Source of the DNA: Proteobacteria bacterium SG_bin9
GTDB taxonomy: Bacteria > Pseudomonadota > Alphaproteobacteria > Rhizobiales > Xanthobacteraceae
DNA: 40,660 bases
Direction: 5' to 3'
NCBI GenBank assembly: GCA_002083525.1
Contig: LWDM01000044.1
Coordinates: 21,556 to 62,215, forward strand
The number at the start of each line of letters is the position of its first letter. The first letter of the stretch is position 1. The notes below the pieces were generated by a model, which had not been told where the DNA came from, did not search any database, and saw nothing but the letters and a program-made list of their open reading frames with translations. Shown piece after piece: positions 6,627-14,078 of this stretch. The position numbers and the translations under genes were made by a program.

Positions 6627-8037
6627 TACGTTCTTCGACATCATCGTCATCGGCTCGGGACCGGGCGGCTACGTCACCGCCATCCGCGCAGCCCAACTCG
6701 GCTTCAAGACGGCGATCGTTGAGCGCTCGTTTCTCGGCGGCATCTGCTCGAACTGGGGCTGCATCCCGACCAAGGCGCTGCTGCGCTCGGCGGAAATCTA
6801 CCACTACATGAAGCACGCCAAGGATTACGGCCTCTCGGCCGACAACGTGCAGTTCGATCCGGCAGCGGTCGTGAAGCGCTCGCGTGGTGTCGCCGGCCGC
6901 ATGAACAACGGCGTCGGCTTTCTGATGAAGAAGAACAAGGTGCCGGTGATCTGGGGTGAGGCGACAATCGACGCGCCCGGCAAGATCACGGTGAAAGCCT
7001 CGAACGTCGAAGCGCCGAAGGGCTCGCTCGGGCCGGGCAGCTATCAGGCCAAGCACATTATCATCGCCACCGGGGCGCGCCCGCGCGCGCTGCCGGGCCT
7101 CGAACCCGACAAGAAGCTGGTCTGGACCTACTTCGAGGCGATGAACCCGGACAAGATGCCGAAGTCGCTGCTCGTCGTCGGCTCCGGCGCCATCGGCATC
7201 GAGTTCGCTTCGTTCTATCGCACCATGGGTGCGGAGGTGACAGTCGTCGAAGTGCTGCCGCAAATTCTTCCCGTCGAGGATGCCGAGATCGCAGCCTTCG
7301 CGCGCAAGGCGTTCGAGAAGCAGGGCATCAAGATTCTCAGCAACACCAAGGTGACCAAGCTCGACAGGAAAGCCGACAGTGTCGTTGCGACCATCGACGA
7401 CGGCAAAGCGCCGCAAACGGTCGAGTTCGATCGCGTCATCTCGGCGGTCGGCGTCGTCGGCAACATCGAGGGCTTCGGGCTGGAGAAGCTCGGCGTGAAG
7501 ACCGATCGCGGCTGCATCGTCATCGATGGTTACGGCAAGACCAACGTGCCCGGCATCTACGCCATCGGCGATGTTGCCGGTCCGCCGATGCTGGCGCACA
7601 AGGCCGAGCACGAAGGTGTGATCTGCGTCGAGGCGATCAAGGGTCTGCATCCGCATGCCATGGACAAGAACCTGATCCCAGGCTGTACGTACTGTCATCC
7701 GCAGATTGCATCGGTCGGCATGACCGAAGCGAAAGCGAAAGAGGCGGGCAAAGACATTCGCGTCGGCCGCTTCCCGTTTGTCGGCAACGGCAAGGCGATT
7801 GCGCTCGGCGAGGATCAGGGCATGGTCAAGGTCGTGTTCGACAAGAAGACCGGCCAGTTGCTCGGCGCGCATCTCGTCGGCGCGGAAGTCACCGAGCTGA
7901 TCCAGGGCTTCGTGGTCGCGATGAACCTCGAGACCACCGAGGAAGAGCTGATGCATACGATCTTCCCGCATCCGACGATTTCGGAGACGATGAAGGAAGC
8001 GGTGCTGGACGCCTACGGCCGTGTACTGAACATGTAA
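6619..8037 (+). CDS. lpdA: Dihydrolipoamide dehydrogenase (E3)
   Basis: A 472-residue FAD enzyme that reoxidises dihydrolipoamide and reduces NAD+, completing the pyruvate dehydrogenase cycle. The N-terminal dinucleotide motif is GSGPGG (12-17). The redox disulfide is C43/C48 in GGICSNWGCIPTK, a slightly divergent form of the classic GGTCLNVGC. The NAD-binding motif GSGAIG is at 188-193. The C-terminal interface has FPHPTISE with H451 and E456, the catalytic base pair contributed to the partner subunit. ATG 6619 overlaps the preceding gene by 8 bp; upstream in-frame codons would add a non-homologous leader. In this group the genome may encode a second E3 for 2-oxoglutarate dehydrogenase; proximity to pdhABC makes this the PDH-associated one. 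Confidence 0.95.
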   Translation: MSDTFFDIIVIGSGPGGYVTAIRAAQLGFKTAIVERSFLGGICSNWGCIPTKALLRSAEIYHYMKHAKDYGLSADNVQFDPAAVVKRSRGVAGRMNNGVGFLMKKNKVPVIWGEATIDAPGKITVKASNVEAPKGSLGPGSYQAKHIIIATGARPRALPGLEPDKKLVWTYFEAMNPDKMPKSLLVVGSGAIGIEFASFYRTMGAEVTVVEVLPQILPVEDAEIAAFARKAFEKQGIKILSNTKVTKLDRKADSVVATIDDGKAPQTVEFDRVISAVGVVGNIEGFGLEKLGVKTDRGCIVIDGYGKTNVPGIYAIGDVAGPPMLAHKAEHEGVICVEAIKGLHPHAMDKNLIPGCTYCHPQIASVGMTEAKAKEAGKDIRVGRFPFVGNGKAIALGEDQGMVKVVFDKKTGQLLGAHLVGAEVTELIQGFVVAMNLETTEEELMHTIFPHPTISETMKEAVLDAYGRVLNM

Positions 8038-8063
8038 GCCTGCGGCGGAACGCCTGAGGAAAA

Positions 8064-8081
8064 ACGCCGCAACCGCGGCGT
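8064..8081 (+). terminator. Possible hairpin after lpdA
   Basis: ACGCCGC and GCGGCGT form a perfect 7-bp stem with a 4-nt loop 27 bp after the lpdA stop, before the next gene. There is no T-run, so termination strength is doubtful; it could still mark the end of the pdh transcript. Confidence 0.35.
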
Positions 8082-8141
8082 CAGTCGCGCAACCGTCGCA
8101 TTCCTCTTGTTATCGGTTCGGCTCCGAAAGAGGAGAGACCG

Positions 8142-8741
8142 ATGAAAGCGGAAGACGCAGCCGAAATGATCGATCAGGACAAGGCAAGCGATCGCTTCAA
8201 GCAGCGCGCGGCGATCCTGATTGCCGTGCTTGCTATGTTGCTGGCGATTACCGGCCTCGGCGGCGCCAATGCCGCGAAGGAGGCGACGAACAACAACATC
8301 TATGCCGCCAACATCTACGCCTTCTTCCAGGCGAAGAACATTCGTCAGACCGAGTTCAATCTCGCGGCCGATACCTTCGAGCTGGCGTTCCTGAAAGACT
8401 CCAATCTCGACGATCAAGCCAAGGCCGCGCTGAAGGCGAAGGCGGATACGTACCGAAAGACCGCCGCGCGTTACGAATCCGAACCGGAGACGCGCGAAGG
8501 CAAGAAGGAGCTTCTGGTGCGCGCCAAGGAATTCGAGGTCAAACGCGACCACGCGCTAAAGCAGGACCCATATTTCGACTATGCCGAAGCGCTGCTGCAG
8601 ATCGCGATCGTTCTGATCTCGGTCTCGATCGTCGCGACGCTGCCGTGGCTCGCGTTTCTCGGCGGCGGGCTCGGCCTCGTCGGCATGTTGCTGATGATCA
8701 ACGGCTACACGTTGCTTGTAGAAATTCCATTCATGACCTGA
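8142..8741 (+). CDS. DUF4337 family membrane protein
   Basis: A 199-residue protein matching the architecture of DUF4337: a short charged N-terminus, a first membrane helix (about 24-46), a long soluble helical section (about 50-145) containing NNIYAANIYAFFQAKNIRQT, and two further helices near the C-terminus (about 150-190). The N-I-Y-A-x-N-x-Y-A-F-F-Q-A-K segment is the family's recognisable part. AGAGGAGAG immediately upstream is a strong ribosome site, so ATG 8142 is secure. It stands 104 bp after lpdA, with a hairpin in the gap, so it is likely a separate unit. The function of DUF4337 proteins is unknown; the topology suggests a helical domain held between membrane anchors. Confidence 0.8.
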   Translation: MKAEDAAEMIDQDKASDRFKQRAAILIAVLAMLLAITGLGGANAAKEATNNNIYAANIYAFFQAKNIRQTEFNLAADTFELAFLKDSNLDDQAKAALKAKADTYRKTAARYESEPETREGKKELLVRAKEFEVKRDHALKQDPYFDYAEALLQIAIVLISVSIVATLPWLAFLGGGLGLVGMLLMINGYTLLVEIPFMT

Positions 8742-8832
8742 TGTTTGCCGGTGGATCACCCTTCAATCCGTCACCGCCGGGCGGTAAGGTAATGGGGCAG
8801 GCGTGGGCGCCTGTTCTTGGTTGGGGGTGAGC

Positions 8833-9111
8833 ATGGGCGACGCACAGGCATTTTTCAGTCAGCCGGGTGTCGGTTTCTTCACGATGCTGGTGATCGGTGC
8901 GATCGCCGGCTGGATCGCGGAGCGGGTCACCGCATCCGACCATGGCATCTTCACCAACGTTCTGGTCGGTATCGCCGGCGCGTTCGTTGGCGCAAAGCTC
9001 GCAGAAGTCGGCCAGATCACGGTCTTCGGCTTCTGGCAGACACTGATCTCGGCGACTATCGGCGCGATCATCCTGCTGTTTGCCTGGCGGATGATCCGCT
9101 CGCGAAGCTGA
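8833..9111 (+). CDS. GlsB/YeaQ/YmgE family small membrane protein
   Basis: A 92-residue protein of the transglycosylase-associated (GlsB/YeaQ/YmgE) family. It has three hydrophobic helices rich in Gly/Ala, with the family pattern GAIAGWIAERV early, a central GIAGAFVGAKLAE and a final helix SATIGAIILLFAWRMIRSR. The family is small, found widely and often induced by stress; its name is historical and no enzymatic activity is established. ATG 8833 follows GGGG at 8823-8826; a GTG six bases earlier in the same frame is an alternative. The gene stands alone between the DUF4337 gene and ilvD. Confidence 0.85.
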   Translation: MGDAQAFFSQPGVGFFTMLVIGAIAGWIAERVTASDHGIFTNVLVGIAGAFVGAKLAEVGQITVFGFWQTLISATIGAIILLFAWRMIRSRS

Positions 9112-9290
9112 TCGCTCTGCAGCGGTAAGCCGGGCGGGTTGCCTGACGGCAACGGATGTTGCGCGCCCGCCACAGTTCCCGAACATTTAACCACCGCCCC
9201 AGCGGACCCTTGCGTGCGCCGCGATTTAGCCACACGGCTTCGTGAAATCATACCTTCAGAGGCTAATCGCCCGGCCGCATTGAAGGTTTT

Positions 9291-9311
9291 GGAAAATCAT
9301 CCCGATTTTCC
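9291..9311. promoter_or_regulatory. Inverted repeat in the ilvD leader
   Basis: GGAAAATC (9291-9298) and GATTTTCC (9304-9311) are perfect 8-bp arms around a 5-nt centre, 35 bp before the ilvD start codon. In RNA the stem could extend by U-G pairs (UUU with GGG). It might be an operator or an mRNA hairpin; no T-tract follows. The remainder of the 235-bp gap between 9111 and 9347 shows no gene. Confidence 0.4.
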
Positions 9312-9346
9312 GGGGTTTCTAAAGTGGCTGCGGGGTAACGGTACCA

Positions 9347-11071
9347 ATGGACGCCAAAACAAACATAAAATCGCGTTTGCCGAGCCGCCACGTGACGGAG
9401 GGCCCGGAACGGGCTCCGCACCGGTCTTACCTTTATGCCATGGGTCTCACGACCCAGCAGATTCATCAGCCGTTCGTCGGCGTGGCATCGTGCTGGAACG
9501 AGGCCGCCCCCTGCAATATCGCTCTGATGCGCCAGGCGCAGGCGGTAAAGAAGGGCGTCGCGTCGGCCGGCGGCACCCCGCGCGAGTTCTGCACCATTAC
9601 GGTCACCGACGGCATCGCCATGGGCCACGACGGCATGCGTTCATCGCTCCCGTCGCGTGAAGCCATTGCCGATACGGTCGAATTGACCATGCGCGGCCAC
9701 GCTTACGATGCGCTGGTCGGGCTCGCCGGCTGCGACAAGTCCCTGCCGGGCATGATGATGGCGATGGTCCGTCTGAATGTGCCGTCGGTCTTCATCTACG
9801 GCGGCTCGATTCTGCCGGGCAATTTCCGTGGCCAGCAGGTCACGGTTCAGGACATGTTCGAGGCGGTCGGCAAACACTCGATCGGCGAAATGTCGGACGA
9901 GGACCTCGACGAAATCGAGCGCGTTGCCTGTCCGTCGGCCGGCGCCTGCGGCGCCCAGTTCACCGCCAACACCATGGCGACCGTCTCTGAAGCGATCGGT
10001 CTCGCGCTGCCGTATTCGGCCGGCGCGCCGGCACCATACGAGATTCGCGATTCATTTTGCATGACCGCGGGCGAAAAGGTGATGGAGCTGATTCAGCTCA
10101 ACATCCGTCCGCGCGACATCGTGACCCGTAAGGCCTTGGAAAATGCGGCTGCGGTCGTGGCGGCCTCCGGCGGCTCCACCAACGCCGCACTGCATCTGCC
10201 TGCGATCGCCCACGAATGCGGCATTGAATTCACTTTGTTCGATGTGGCGGAAATCTTCAAAAAGACACCGTATGTCGCGGATTTGAAGCCCGGTGGCCGT
10301 TATGTCGCCAAAGACATGTTCGAGGTTGGCGGCATTCCAATTCTGATGAAGACATTGCTCGACAACGGCTACCTCCATGGCGATTGCATCACCGTCACTG
10401 GCCGTACGATTGCCGAGAATCTGAAGTCGGTGAAATGGAATCCTAACCAGGATGTGGTTCGTCCTGCGGACAAGCCGATCACCGTTACGGGCGGCGTTGT
10501 TGGTCTCAAGGGTAATCTCGCGCCGGACGGTGCGATCGTGAAAGTCGCCGGTATGTCGAATTTGAAGTTCTCCGGTCCGGCGCGTTGCTTCGATTGCGAA
10601 GAAGACGCGTTCGCGGCTGTGAAGAACAAGACCTACAAGGAAGGCGACGTCATCGTCATTCGCTACGAAGGGCCGAAGGGCGGTCCGGGCATGCGCGAGA
10701 TGCTGCAGACGACGGCTGCGCTGACCGGGCAGGGCATGGGCGGCAAGGTTGCGCTCATCACCGATGGCCGCTTCTCCGGCGCGACGCGCGGTTTCTGCAT
10801 TGGCCATGTCGGTCCTGAAGCCGCGGTCGGCGGTCCGATCGGTCTGATCAAGGACGGCGACATCATCGATCTCGATGCGGACGAAGGCATCATCAACGTT
10901 CGTCTGTCCGATGCCGAACTCGCTGAACGCAAGAAGAACTGGAAACCGCGCGAGCACAACTACGGCTCGGGCGCGATCTGGAAATATGCCCAGCAGGTTG
11001 GACCTGCACTGTACGGCGCTGTGACCCATCCGGGCGGCGCAGGTGAGACAAAAGCCTATGCGGATCTCTGA
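9347..11071 (+). CDS. ilvD: Dihydroxy-acid dehydratase
   Basis: A 574-residue cytosolic enzyme that dehydrates 2,3-dihydroxy-isovalerate and -methylvalerate to the keto acids used for valine, leucine, isoleucine and pantothenate. The iron-sulfur cysteine set of the IlvD/Edd family is visible: C56 in APCN, C129 in GCDKSLPG and C201 in CPSAGACGAQFTANTM. The lysine after C129-D is the conserved metal-site lysine. The C-terminal domain contains TDGRFSGATRGFCIGHVGPE, a family signature. Length is usual for the ILVD1 type. ATG 9347 follows GGGGTAAC. It is monocistronic or leads the following Sel1-repeat gene, which overlaps its last 14 bp. Confidence 0.97.
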   Translation: MDAKTNIKSRLPSRHVTEGPERAPHRSYLYAMGLTTQQIHQPFVGVASCWNEAAPCNIALMRQAQAVKKGVASAGGTPREFCTITVTDGIAMGHDGMRSSLPSREAIADTVELTMRGHAYDALVGLAGCDKSLPGMMMAMVRLNVPSVFIYGGSILPGNFRGQQVTVQDMFEAVGKHSIGEMSDEDLDEIERVACPSAGACGAQFTANTMATVSEAIGLALPYSAGAPAPYEIRDSFCMTAGEKVMELIQLNIRPRDIVTRKALENAAAVVAASGGSTNAALHLPAIAHECGIEFTLFDVAEIFKKTPYVADLKPGGRYVAKDMFEVGGIPILMKTLLDNGYLHGDCITVTGRTIAENLKSVKWNPNQDVVRPADKPITVTGGVVGLKGNLAPDGAIVKVAGMSNLKFSGPARCFDCEEDAFAAVKNKTYKEGDVIVIRYEGPKGGPGMREMLQTTAALTGQGMGGKVALITDGRFSGATRGFCIGHVGPEAAVGGPIGLIKDGDIIDLDADEGIINVRLSDAELAERKKNWKPREHNYGSGAIWKYAQQVGPALYGAVTHPGGAGETKAYADL

Positions 11072-11939
11072 CCGGTTTGTTGTCATCGCGTTTGTTGCGG
11101 GCGCCGCTTTTGCGGCGAACGCGGCGAACGCGTTTGAAGGCAATCCGGTCTCGGGTCCCGATGCAGCGATCCCGCTGGTGTCGCCGCCCGCCGCGCTCGC
11201 GCCGGCCATGGCGGCTCCGATCGCTGGATCGATGGCTGCGCCCGCTCTGAAGAAGGTCGCGCCGTCGGCCGTTGCGCCGACCTCGCTCAATCCGTCGACG
11301 TCGCTGTCGGCGCTGCAGTATGCGGCCGAAGGCGGTCATCCGGTCGCGCAGTGGAAGCTCGGTCAGATGTATGCCGTCGGCGACGGTGTCGCGCAGGACG
11401 ATTTGCGCGCGTTCGAATATTTCAGCCGCATCGCCAGCGCTCATGCTGAAGATAGTCCGTCAGCGCCCCAGGCGAGCATCGTCGCCCGCGCGTTCGTTGC
11501 GCTCGGCCGCTACTATCTCGACGGCATTCCGAACTCGAAGGTGAAGGCCGATCCGGATCGCGCGCGCGAGATGTTCCACTACGCGGCGTCGTACTTCGGC
11601 AATGCGGACGCGCAGTACAATCTCGCGCGCCTCTATCTCGACGGCTCGACCGGTTCGCCGCGCGAGGCGAAGTCGGGTCTGCGCTGGCTCAGCCTCGCCG
11701 TGCAGAAGAATCACTATCAGGCGCAGGCACTGCTCGGGCAGATGATGTTCAACGGCGATCAGTTGCCGCGGCAAGCCGCGAAGGGGCTGATGTTCCTGAC
11801 GCTTGCGCGTGACAGCGCCGGTCAGGGTGACGCCTGGATTCGCGAGAGCTACGCCAACGCGATGAAAAAGGCGTCGGAGAACGACCGCGCCATGGCGTTG
11901 CAGCTGCTTGAGCGTTGGGTCCGCGGTCAGCGCGACTGA
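11058..11939 (+). CDS. ExoR-like periplasmic Sel1-repeat protein
   Basis: A 293-residue exported protein with a signal peptide (residues 1-25, AAFAANAANA before cleavage), a Pro/Ala-rich spacer to about residue 85, then Sel1-type helical repeats (AAEGGHPVAQWKLGQMYAVG, ASYFGNADAQYNLARLYLDG, VQKNHYQAQALLGQMMFNG). The order of repeats, with VALGRYYLDGIPNSKVKADP between the first and second, resembles rhizobial ExoR, the periplasmic inhibitor of the ExoS/ChvI two-component system. ATG 11058 lies inside the last codons of ilvD, implying coupled translation. No exoS or chvI gene is in the window, so the regulatory role is an inference from architecture; a general Sel1 scaffold role remains possible. 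Confidence 0.78.
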   Translation: MRISDRFVVIAFVAGAAFAANAANAFEGNPVSGPDAAIPLVSPPAALAPAMAAPIAGSMAAPALKKVAPSAVAPTSLNPSTSLSALQYAAEGGHPVAQWKLGQMYAVGDGVAQDDLRAFEYFSRIASAHAEDSPSAPQASIVARAFVALGRYYLDGIPNSKVKADPDRAREMFHYAASYFGNADAQYNLARLYLDGSTGSPREAKSGLRWLSLAVQKNHYQAQALLGQMMFNGDQLPRQAAKGLMFLTLARDSAGQGDAWIRESYANAMKKASENDRAMALQLLERWVRGQRD

Positions 11940-11957
11940 TCAAATCGCGGCTTGTCG

Positions 11958-12752
11958 TCAGGCCGCTTCCAGATCGAGATCAACCCACACCGGAACGTGG
12001 TCGGAGGCTTTCTCCCAGCCGCGCAGATGCTTGTCGATGCCTGCGTTCGCCAGGCGGTCGCTCGCCTGCGGTGAGAGCAGCAGGTGATCGATCCGGATAC
12101 CGTTGTTCTTGGCCCAGCCGCCGGCCTGGTAATCCCAGAACGTGTACTGACCGGCCGCATCGGTTGTCGCGCGCACGGCGTCGGTCATGCCGAGATTGAG
12201 AAGCGCCTGGAAGCGCTCCCGCGTTTGCGGCAGGAACAGCGCGTCACCCATCCAGGCGCGCGCATCGTAAACGTCCCGCGCATCCGGAATGACGTTGAAG
12301 TCGCCGGCCAGAACGAACGTCTCCTCGTTCGCAAGCCGCTCCTTCGCGTAGGCCGTGAGGCGCGACATCCACTTGAGTTTGTAGGGATATTTCTCGGTGT
12401 CGGGCGGGTTGCCGTTGGGCAGATAGAGGCAGCCGATGCGCAACACGCCGCGCTTCAGCGGCACCACGCCTTCAAAGAAGCGCGCCTGCACATCCTCGTC
12501 GTCGCCGGCGAGCCGCGGCTTGGTTTCGTCGAACGGCAGACGCGAGAGTAGGGCGACACCGTTGAAGGTCTTCTGCCCGTGGGTGACCACGGTGTAGCCC
12601 ATCGCTTCGATCGGCTCGCGCGGGAACGCCTCGTCGACGCACTTGATCTCCTGCAGGCAAACGACGTCCGGCGAGGCGTCTTTCAGCCATTTCAGCAGGT
12701 GCTCGAGCCGTTGCCGGATCGAGTTCACGTTCCATGTTGCGATGCGGATCAT
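11958..12752 (-). CDS. xthA: Exodeoxyribonuclease III
   Basis: A 264-residue Mg-dependent AP endonuclease / 3'-exonuclease of base-excision repair. The signature begins IATWNVNSIRQRL with N8, continues with LQEIKC holding the metal-binding E35, then GDFNVIP (Asp/Asn pair) and ends with SDHVPVW (D251, H252), giving the full catalytic set of the exonuclease-endonuclease-phosphatase fold. NGIRIDHLLLSP is the usual penultimate block. Length equals that of bacterial ExoIII. It is convergent with the ExoR-like gene (18 bp between stops) and divergent from the efflux operon, with a 168-bp shared upstream region. Confidence 0.95.
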   Translation of the reverse strand: MIRIATWNVNSIRQRLEHLLKWLKDASPDVVCLQEIKCVDEAFPREPIEAMGYTVVTHGQKTFNGVALLSRLPFDETKPRLAGDDEDVQARFFEGVVPLKRGVLRIGCLYLPNGNPPDTEKYPYKLKWMSRLTAYAKERLANEETFVLAGDFNVIPDARDVYDARAWMGDALFLPQTRERFQALLNLGMTDAVRATTDAAGQYTFWDYQAGGWAKNNGIRIDHLLLSPQASDRLANAGIDKHLRGWEKASDHVPVWVDLDLEAA

Positions 12753-12920
12753 GCGGGGGCGAACATTAGCTATAATTCATGCGCGGACCATACCCCGCGC
12801 GTGAGGCCTGTGATAAACCGTCAAGACTCGATACACCAACGAAATAAAGCTGGTTTCAAGGGGTTAACGGTACAATCCGCCCTTGCAATTTTAAAGGCGC
12901 GCGAACGGCGCGGAACGATA

Positions 12921-14054
12921 ATGAAACGACGTACCTGGCTGGTGGCACTCGTGCTCGTAGGGGGCATTGCCGCAGCCGCCTTTGCGACCCGATCAACGTG
13001 GATGGGGACGGGTGCCAACGCGCAGGCGCCGCAACAGCGTGTGCGGGTGATTTCCATCGAAACCGCGAAGGCCGAGCGCAAGACGGTGCCGCTGGAGGTC
13101 GATTCGATCGGCACGGTGACGCCGATCGCCAGCGTCGCGATCAAGTCGCGCGTCGAGACCACGATCACCAACGTTCATTTCGAAGACGGCGCCAAGGTCA
13201 ACGAAGGCGACATCCTGTTCACGCTCGACTCGCGCCAGATCGATGCGCAGATCGCGCAGGCCGAAGGCCAGCTCGCACGCGATCAGGCCCAGCTTGCCGG
13301 CGCCGAACGCGACCTCAAGCGCTTCAGCGAACTGATCGCGAAAGGCGCGACCACCCAGGTCAACGTCGACAACGCCAAGACGCAGTCCGACATCCTTGCG
13401 GGCACGATCAAGGCCGGTGAATCCGCGCTGGAAAACCTGCGCGTGCAGAAGAGCTACACTGTGATCCGCGCGCCGTTCGCCGGACGCATCAGCGCCGCCA
13501 ACGTCAAGATCGGCAACTTCGTGCGCCCGGCGGATCTCACGCCGATGGCAACCCTCAACCAAATGGCGCCGGTCTATGTCGCCTTCGCCGTGCCGCAGCG
13601 CGTGCTCGGCGAGTTGCGCGACGGCATCAAGGACGGCGTCTCGATGGTCAAGGCGACGATCCCCGGCAGCAACAAGTCCGAGGACGGCAAGGTCGCGATG
13701 GTCGAGAACGCCGTCGATGCGACGACCGGTATGGTCACCGTGCGCGGCATCATGGACAACAAGGTCGAGACCTTGTGGCCGGGCACGCTCGTCACCGCCA
13801 AGCTGACGGTGCGGACGGAAGAGGCGGTCATCGTTCCGTCGGTCGCGGTCCAGCGCAGCCAGGCCGGCAATTTCGTATTCGTCGTGAAGAACGGCACGGC
13901 CAACGTTCAGAAGGTCGAGGTCGGCCGCACGACGCAAGGCGTGTCGATCATCACCAGCGGCCTCGAGGGTACGGAAGAGGTCGTCATCGACGGCCAGTTG
14001 CTGCTGTCGAACGGCAGCAGGGTCGAGGTTCGGCCGCGCAAGGCGGGCGTCTAA
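12921..14054 (+). CDS. RND efflux periplasmic adaptor subunit (MdtA/AcrA type)
   Basis: A 377-residue membrane fusion protein that links an RND pump to an outer-membrane channel. Residues 1-26 form an N-terminal membrane anchor or signal. Then come the first half of the lipoyl/barrel-sandwich domain (SVAIKSRVETTITNVHFEDG), a helical hairpin (about 100-165, Gln/Ala-rich), the second half (TVIRAPFAGRISAANVKIGN) and beta-barrel and membrane-proximal domains to the end. ATG 12921 is used: it begins with the basic MKRRTW leader, while further-upstream codons in the frame belong to intergenic DNA. It is followed after 24 bp by the pump gene. No TolC-type gene or local regulator is present, so the outer-membrane partner must be elsewhere. 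Substrates are unknown. Confidence 0.9.
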   Translation: MKRRTWLVALVLVGGIAAAAFATRSTWMGTGANAQAPQQRVRVISIETAKAERKTVPLEVDSIGTVTPIASVAIKSRVETTITNVHFEDGAKVNEGDILFTLDSRQIDAQIAQAEGQLARDQAQLAGAERDLKRFSELIAKGATTQVNVDNAKTQSDILAGTIKAGESALENLRVQKSYTVIRAPFAGRISAANVKIGNFVRPADLTPMATLNQMAPVYVAFAVPQRVLGELRDGIKDGVSMVKATIPGSNKSEDGKVAMVENAVDATTGMVTVRGIMDNKVETLWPGTLVTAKLTVRTEEAVIVPSVAVQRSQAGNFVFVVKNGTANVQKVEVGRTTQGVSIITSGLEGTEEVVIDGQLLLSNGSRVEVRPRKAGV

Positions 14055-14078
14055 AACGATCAGGGGCGGGGCTGAACG

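Noticed and set aside
12771..12776. TATAAT in the xthA / efflux divergent region as a + strand promoter
   Set aside because: No -35-like hexamer at 16-18 bp; a match of six bases alone in a locally AT-rich spot is not enough.
12579..12920. 114-codon upstream extension of the efflux adaptor
   Set aside because: It runs antisense through the start of xthA and across the divergent promoter region; the true leader MKRRTW begins at 12921.
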